Positions 5,362-8,132 of a stretch of 8,132 nt of DNA are shown here, in pieces (position 1 is the first letter of the stretch; every line of letters begins with the position of its first letter). The notes under the pieces were generated by a model. It ran no database searches. It saw only the letters and a list, made by a program, of their open reading frames with translations, and was not told the DNA's origin. Source of the DNA: CAZAPZ01 sp964487285 (GTDB taxonomy: Bacteria; Campylobacterota_A; Desulfurellia; JAADFJ01); the NCBI GenBank assembly GCA_964487285.1, contig CAZAPZ010000070.1, positions 1 to 8,132 of the forward strand, in the 5' to 3' direction. The translations under genes were made by a program, and so were the position numbers.

Positions 5362-6405
5362 ATGATTGATTTATCGAAAAAAGATCCTGATATTAGTAAT
5401 TATAAAGATATATGGGTTTTCATAGAACAAACTAATGGTAAAGCCGAACCTGTGTCGTTTGAGCTTTTAACTAAAGCAAGAGAACTTGCATCACAAAGAG
5501 GATGCGGTGTTGCTGCCGTTGCAGTTGGAAAATCGGTATCTCATCTGTCCAAAGATGTATTTAAATATGGAGCTGAAAAGTTTTATGTTGTTGAAGATGA
5601 AATATTTGCCGATTACAGAACCGAACCTTATCGGGATGCATTATCGGAACTTGTTATCAGGTATAAGCCTGAAGTTTTTCTTGTAGGTGCAACTACACAG
5701 GGAAGAGATCTTTCGGGAACCGTTGCAACCGCTCTTCGAACCGGTCTGACTGCCGATACTACAGGTCAGGAAATTGATCCAAAAACCGGATTTTTGTGGA
5801 TGACAAGACCAACATTCGGAGGTAGCTTAATGGCTACCATATATTGCCCAAAACATAGACCTCAAATGTCAACGGTGCGTCCGGGCGTTTTTAAAGCTGT
5901 TCCGCTTGATAATCCAAAGGATGGAGAAATTATAAGAGAGTCGATCAATCTTACAGAGGATCTGATCGCTAAAAAGATTATAGAAAAGTTAGTTTCCACC
6001 GAAGAGAGTGTCAATTTAAGTTTTTATGATGTCATTGTTTCGGGTGGAAAAGGTATGGGAAACAAAGAAAATTTTGGAATGATAAAAGAGCTTGCCGATC
6101 TTCTTGGCGGAACATGGGGTGGATCCCGCATGGCAGTGCAGCTTGGATATATTCCTCAATCAAGACAGGTAGGTCAAACCGGTCAAACGGTTCACCCTAA
6201 ACTTTATATTGCTTGCGGTATTTCCGGTGCAATTCAGCATCTTGTTGGAATGCAGACATCAGACACGATTATTGCTATAAATGTTGACCAAGAAGCGCCT
6301 ATATTTGATGTATCAACTTACTGCGTTATTGAAGATGCTATTAAATTCCTTCCTAAATTAATTGATAAGCTTAAAAATATAAGAACTTTTGGAGGGCAAG
6401 CATGA
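5362..6405 (+). CDS. fixB: Electron transfer flavoprotein alpha subunit, FixB type
   Basis: This is the alpha subunit of the bifurcating flavoprotein; it binds FAD and pairs with FixA. It has 347 residues. The N-terminal domain (about 16-205) shows DIWVFIEQTNGKAEPVSFEL and the GRDLSGTVATALRTGLTADT segment (114-133). The C-terminal FAD domain (about 222-340) contains VSGGKGMG (226-233), SRQVGQTGQTVHPKLYIA (267-284) and GISGAIQHLVGMQ (286-298). It ends with INVDQEAPIF, all diagnostic of ETF-alpha. The ATG at 5362 follows GAGG (5352-5355), which overlaps the fixA stop codon; the gap to fixA is 9 bp. The stop overlaps the fixC ATG in an ATGA, so translation is probably coupled. The N-terminus has no ferredoxin-like 4Fe-4S extension as seen in some ETF-alpha proteins, consistent with iron-sulphur clusters being supplied by FixX. 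Confidence 0.96.
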   Translation: MIDLSKKDPDISNYKDIWVFIEQTNGKAEPVSFELLTKARELASQRGCGVAAVAVGKSVSHLSKDVFKYGAEKFYVVEDEIFADYRTEPYRDALSELVIRYKPEVFLVGATTQGRDLSGTVATALRTGLTADTTGQEIDPKTGFLWMTRPTFGGSLMATIYCPKHRPQMSTVRPGVFKAVPLDNPKDGEIIRESINLTEDLIAKKIIEKLVSTEESVNLSFYDVIVSGGKGMGNKENFGMIKELADLLGGTWGGSRMAVQLGYIPQSRQVGQTGQTVHPKLYIACGISGAIQHLVGMQTSDTIIAINVDQEAPIFDVSTYCVIEDAIKFLPKLIDKLKNIRTFGGQA

Positions 6406-7700
6406 GCGATATTAGATATGATGTTGTGGTAATTGGAGCTGGACCTGCCGGACTTTCGGCAGCTATCGTTCTTGCCAAGGCCGGAGTTAAAGTGATTGTC
6501 ATAGAAAGAGGAAGATTCCCGGGATCAAAAAATGTTATGGGAGGTGTATTCTACACGGATTGCATGAAAGATGTTGTAGGTGATTTTCCTGACGGAGCAC
6601 CGGTTGAAAGGCACGTGATTGAGCAGAGACTTTGGCTTCTTGATGATGAATCTTATGTAGGATTCAGCCATAAAAATGCCAAATTTAATAATAAACCTTA
6701 TAATTGTCACACCGTACTTAGAGCTCGTCTTGATAAATGGCTTGCAAAACAAGCTTCTGATGCCGGAGCTTTAATTATAAATGAAACTGTCGTAACAGAA
6801 CCGATTACCAAGGATGGTAATACCATAGGTGTAAAAACAGGAAGACCTGATGGTGATATTTTCGCTAACTGCGTGATTGCTGCAGATGGCGTTAATTCAC
6901 TTTTTGCAAAAACGCTTGGCTATAGGAAAAAAATAAAGAAAGAGGCTGCCGCTTTAGCGGTAAAAGAGATAATCGGTTTGGATGAAAAGGTAATAAATGA
7001 CAGATTTAATGTGAAAGGTACGGAAGGAGTCACAATTGAGATGACAGGCAGCCTTTTCAAGGGTGCCGAAACTATGGCATTTTTATATACAAACAAGAAA
7101 TCAGTTTCTCTCGGCGTTGGTATGATAATTAGCGATATGATTGAACGGAAGATTAATCCGAATGAGTTAATAGAATCGCTGAAAGCTCATCCTGCAATTG
7201 CACCGCTTATTGATGGCGGCGCAACAAAGGAGTATCTAGCCCATGTGATTCCCGAGGGAGGCTATAATGAAATGCCGCAACTTGTTGGAAATGGTGTAAT
7301 GATTGTAGGCGACGCTGCAGGAATGGTAAATGCCGTTCATCGTGAAGGATCAAACCTCGCTATCACCTCAGGGAAACTTGCTGCACAAACTTATCTTGAA
7401 GCTGTAAAAAAAGGAGACTTTTCATCTAATTCACTCTCTTTATATATTGACATGCTTAAAGAGAGCTTTATCATGGATGACTTGCAGAAATATAGAAAAT
7501 TACCAAAACTTCTTCAATCCAATAAACGGCTGTTGAATACTTATCCGAAACTGATGAATGATGCGGCTTATGAGCTGCTTACCGTAAACGGCGTTTCTAA
7601 GCAGGATAAACAAAAGCTAATCTGGAAAAATATGAAACAGCAAATAGGTTTTGTCAATATGCTGAAAGATGCTTACAGCATATGGAGGAGTGTAGGATGA
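6402..7700 (+). CDS. fixC: FixC flavoprotein, ETF:quinone oxidoreductase-like
   Basis: FixC is the FAD-containing dehydrogenase of the FixABCX complex. It takes one electron branch from FixAB to the quinone pool at the membrane. The 432 residues match the family. The N-terminal dinucleotide-binding fold has GAGPAG (12-17) and a VIERG acidic turn (33-37), followed by the FPGSKNVMGGVFY segment (39-51) seen in FixC and ETF:quinone oxidoreductases. A second FAD contact, VGDAAGMVNAVHREGSNLA (302-320), lies in the last third. Unlike mitochondrial ETF:quinone oxidoreductase, it lacks a C-terminal iron-sulphur domain, which the next gene supplies separately. GGAGGG (6391-6396) lies 5 bases before the ATG, and the start overlaps the fixB stop. 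No signal peptide or transmembrane helix is seen, so membrane attachment would be peripheral. This fits the family. Confidence 0.96.
   Translation: MSDIRYDVVVIGAGPAGLSAAIVLAKAGVKVIVIERGRFPGSKNVMGGVFYTDCMKDVVGDFPDGAPVERHVIEQRLWLLDDESYVGFSHKNAKFNNKPYNCHTVLRARLDKWLAKQASDAGALIINETVVTEPITKDGNTIGVKTGRPDGDIFANCVIAADGVNSLFAKTLGYRKKIKKEAAALAVKEIIGLDEKVINDRFNVKGTEGVTIEMTGSLFKGAETMAFLYTNKKSVSLGVGMIISDMIERKINPNELIESLKAHPAIAPLIDGGATKEYLAHVIPEGGYNEMPQLVGNGVMIVGDAAGMVNAVHREGSNLAITSGKLAAQTYLEAVKKGDFSSNSLSLYIDMLKESFIMDDLQKYRKLPKLLQSNKRLLNTYPKLMNDAAYELLTVNGVSKQDKQKLIWKNMKQQIGFVNMLKDAYSIWRSVG
7684..7690 (+). promoter_or_regulatory. Ribosome binding site deciding the fixX start
   Basis: GGAGGAG lies inside the end of fixC and 6 bases before the ATG at 7697. 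An in-frame ATG at 7682 would add five residues (MEECR) but overlaps this site, so 7697 is preferred. The chosen ATG overlaps the fixC stop as ATGA. Confidence 0.7.
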
Positions 7701-7972
7701 AAATTGAAGATAAGCTTTATCTAATTGGTTTTAAAGTTGATGAGATAGGCGGAAGTCACCTTATCGTCGATCAATCTAAATGTACATCATGCGCTGATAG
7801 ACAATGTTTGTTTATTTGTCCGGCCGGCGTATATGAATTTGATGAAGCCAGCGAAAAAGTTATTGTAAACTATGATGCTTGTGTCGAATGCGGAACCTGT
7901 AGAATTGCATGTGATTATATAGATTGGCGCTATCCGAGAGGTGGCTTTGGAGTTTCTTATAAATTTGGCTAA
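7697..7972 (+). CDS. fixX: FixX ferredoxin-like protein, two 4Fe-4S clusters
   Basis: The small iron-sulphur subunit of the FixABCX complex, thought to pass the low-potential electron branch on towards ferredoxin or flavodoxin. It has 91 residues and eight cysteines in two groups. The first group is Cys29, Cys32, Cys37 and Cys41 (C-x2-C-x4-C-x3-CP). The second is Cys62, Cys65, Cys68 and Cys72 (C-x2-C-x2-C-x3-C). This is enough for two [4Fe-4S] clusters, as described for FixX. The tail WRYPRGGFGVSYKFG is typical of FixX and of the C-terminal part of ETF:quinone oxidoreductases. The start at 7697 is set by the GGAGGAG site. It is the last gene of the operon, overlaps fixC by 4 bp and is followed 14 bp later by a terminator hairpin. 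No residues are missing. Confidence 0.96.
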   Translation: MKIEDKLYLIGFKVDEIGGSHLIVDQSKCTSCADRQCLFICPAGVYEFDEASEKVIVNYDACVECGTCRIACDYIDWRYPRGGFGVSYKFG

Positions 7973-7986
7973 ATTACGAAAAAAGT

Positions 7987-8012
7987 AGGGACGCAAATTT
8001 CTGCGTCCCTTT
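7987..8012 (+). terminator. Hairpin terminator of the fixABCX operon
   Basis: AGGGACGCA (7987-7995) and TGCGTCCCT (8002-8010) form a perfect 9-bp stem, mostly G-C, with a 6-base loop. An A-run precedes it (7979-7984) and a short T-run follows (8010-8012). The T-run is brief, so termination may be incomplete or may work on both strands. It lies 14 bp after the fixX stop. Confidence 0.75.
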
Positions 8013-8132
8013 AGCAATATATATTTATACTGTCCTGTGTTTTTATAAATACAGTGCAGGTAGAGATAGGATAAGTTCCAAATATGCTTGCAAGACTGCT
8101 CGCAAAAGCCTCGCAGAGACGGAGTTTCCGGT

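Noticed and set aside
6525..6752. Minus-strand open frame of 75 codons inside fixC
   Set aside because: It is antisense to the conserved FAD-binding region of fixC, with no support of its own.
7787..8017. Minus-strand open frame of 76 codons across fixX and the terminator
   Set aside because: It is antisense to the cysteine motifs of fixX and begins after the terminator stem; no domain is visible.
1..8132. CRISPR array, tRNA, rRNA, known riboswitch or defence system
   Set aside because: No regularly spaced repeats, no cloverleaf or rRNA-like sequence, no riboswitch core I recognise, and no nuclease, helicase, toxin or phage proteins were found.

Overview
The window is AT-rich, with strong Shine-Dalgarno sites (GGAG, AGGAGG, GGAGGG) and sigma-A/sigma-70-type promoters. 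Its fixABCX operon encodes an electron-bifurcating flavoprotein complex. This fits an anaerobic or facultative low-GC bacterium, most likely Bacillota (clostridial or Negativicutes-like). The lineage is inferred from composition and gene content, not from a marker gene.

Left part (1-2302). The window opens inside an unrecognised gene whose last 188 codons are visible. A MarR-family regulator follows, with its own promoter lying in the end of the first gene. The 350-bp gap after it (1100-1450) carries what looks like the last ~32 codons of an IS3-type transposase, a relic of a lost insertion sequence. On the opposite strand is an EamA/DMT-family permease. Its first membrane helix has no ATG, GTG or TTG start in frame, so it either starts at a rare ATC, has a damaged start, or needs a frameshift.

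Centre (2303-4542). The permease and a DUF554 membrane protein are transcribed divergently from a short shared region with overlapping promoter elements and a 16-bp inverted repeat. hemB (porphobilinogen synthase, complete, zinc-type) comes next, alone, behind a very good promoter. A 320-bp gap without a convincing gene separates hemB from the last operon. Its 3' end can form two mutually exclusive hairpins just before the etfB ribosome binding site.

Right part (4543-8132). Four tightly packed genes, etfB/fixA, etfA/fixB, fixC and fixX (gaps of 9, -4 and -4 bp), encode a complete FixABCX complex. From work on this family, FixAB oxidises NADH and bifurcates electrons: one through FixC towards the quinone pool, the other through the FixX iron-sulphur clusters towards ferredoxin or flavodoxin. 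No nitrogenase gene is visible, so the link here may be to general anaerobic redox balance. The operon ends at a clear 9-bp hairpin terminator. The last ~60 bases are less AT-rich and may begin another gene.

Most of the window is ordinary metabolism. I do not see an undescribed defence or mobile system. The points most worth a second look are the EamA start, the overlapping divergent promoters, the cysteine-rich MarR protein, the transposase relic and the alternative leader structures of the fix operon.
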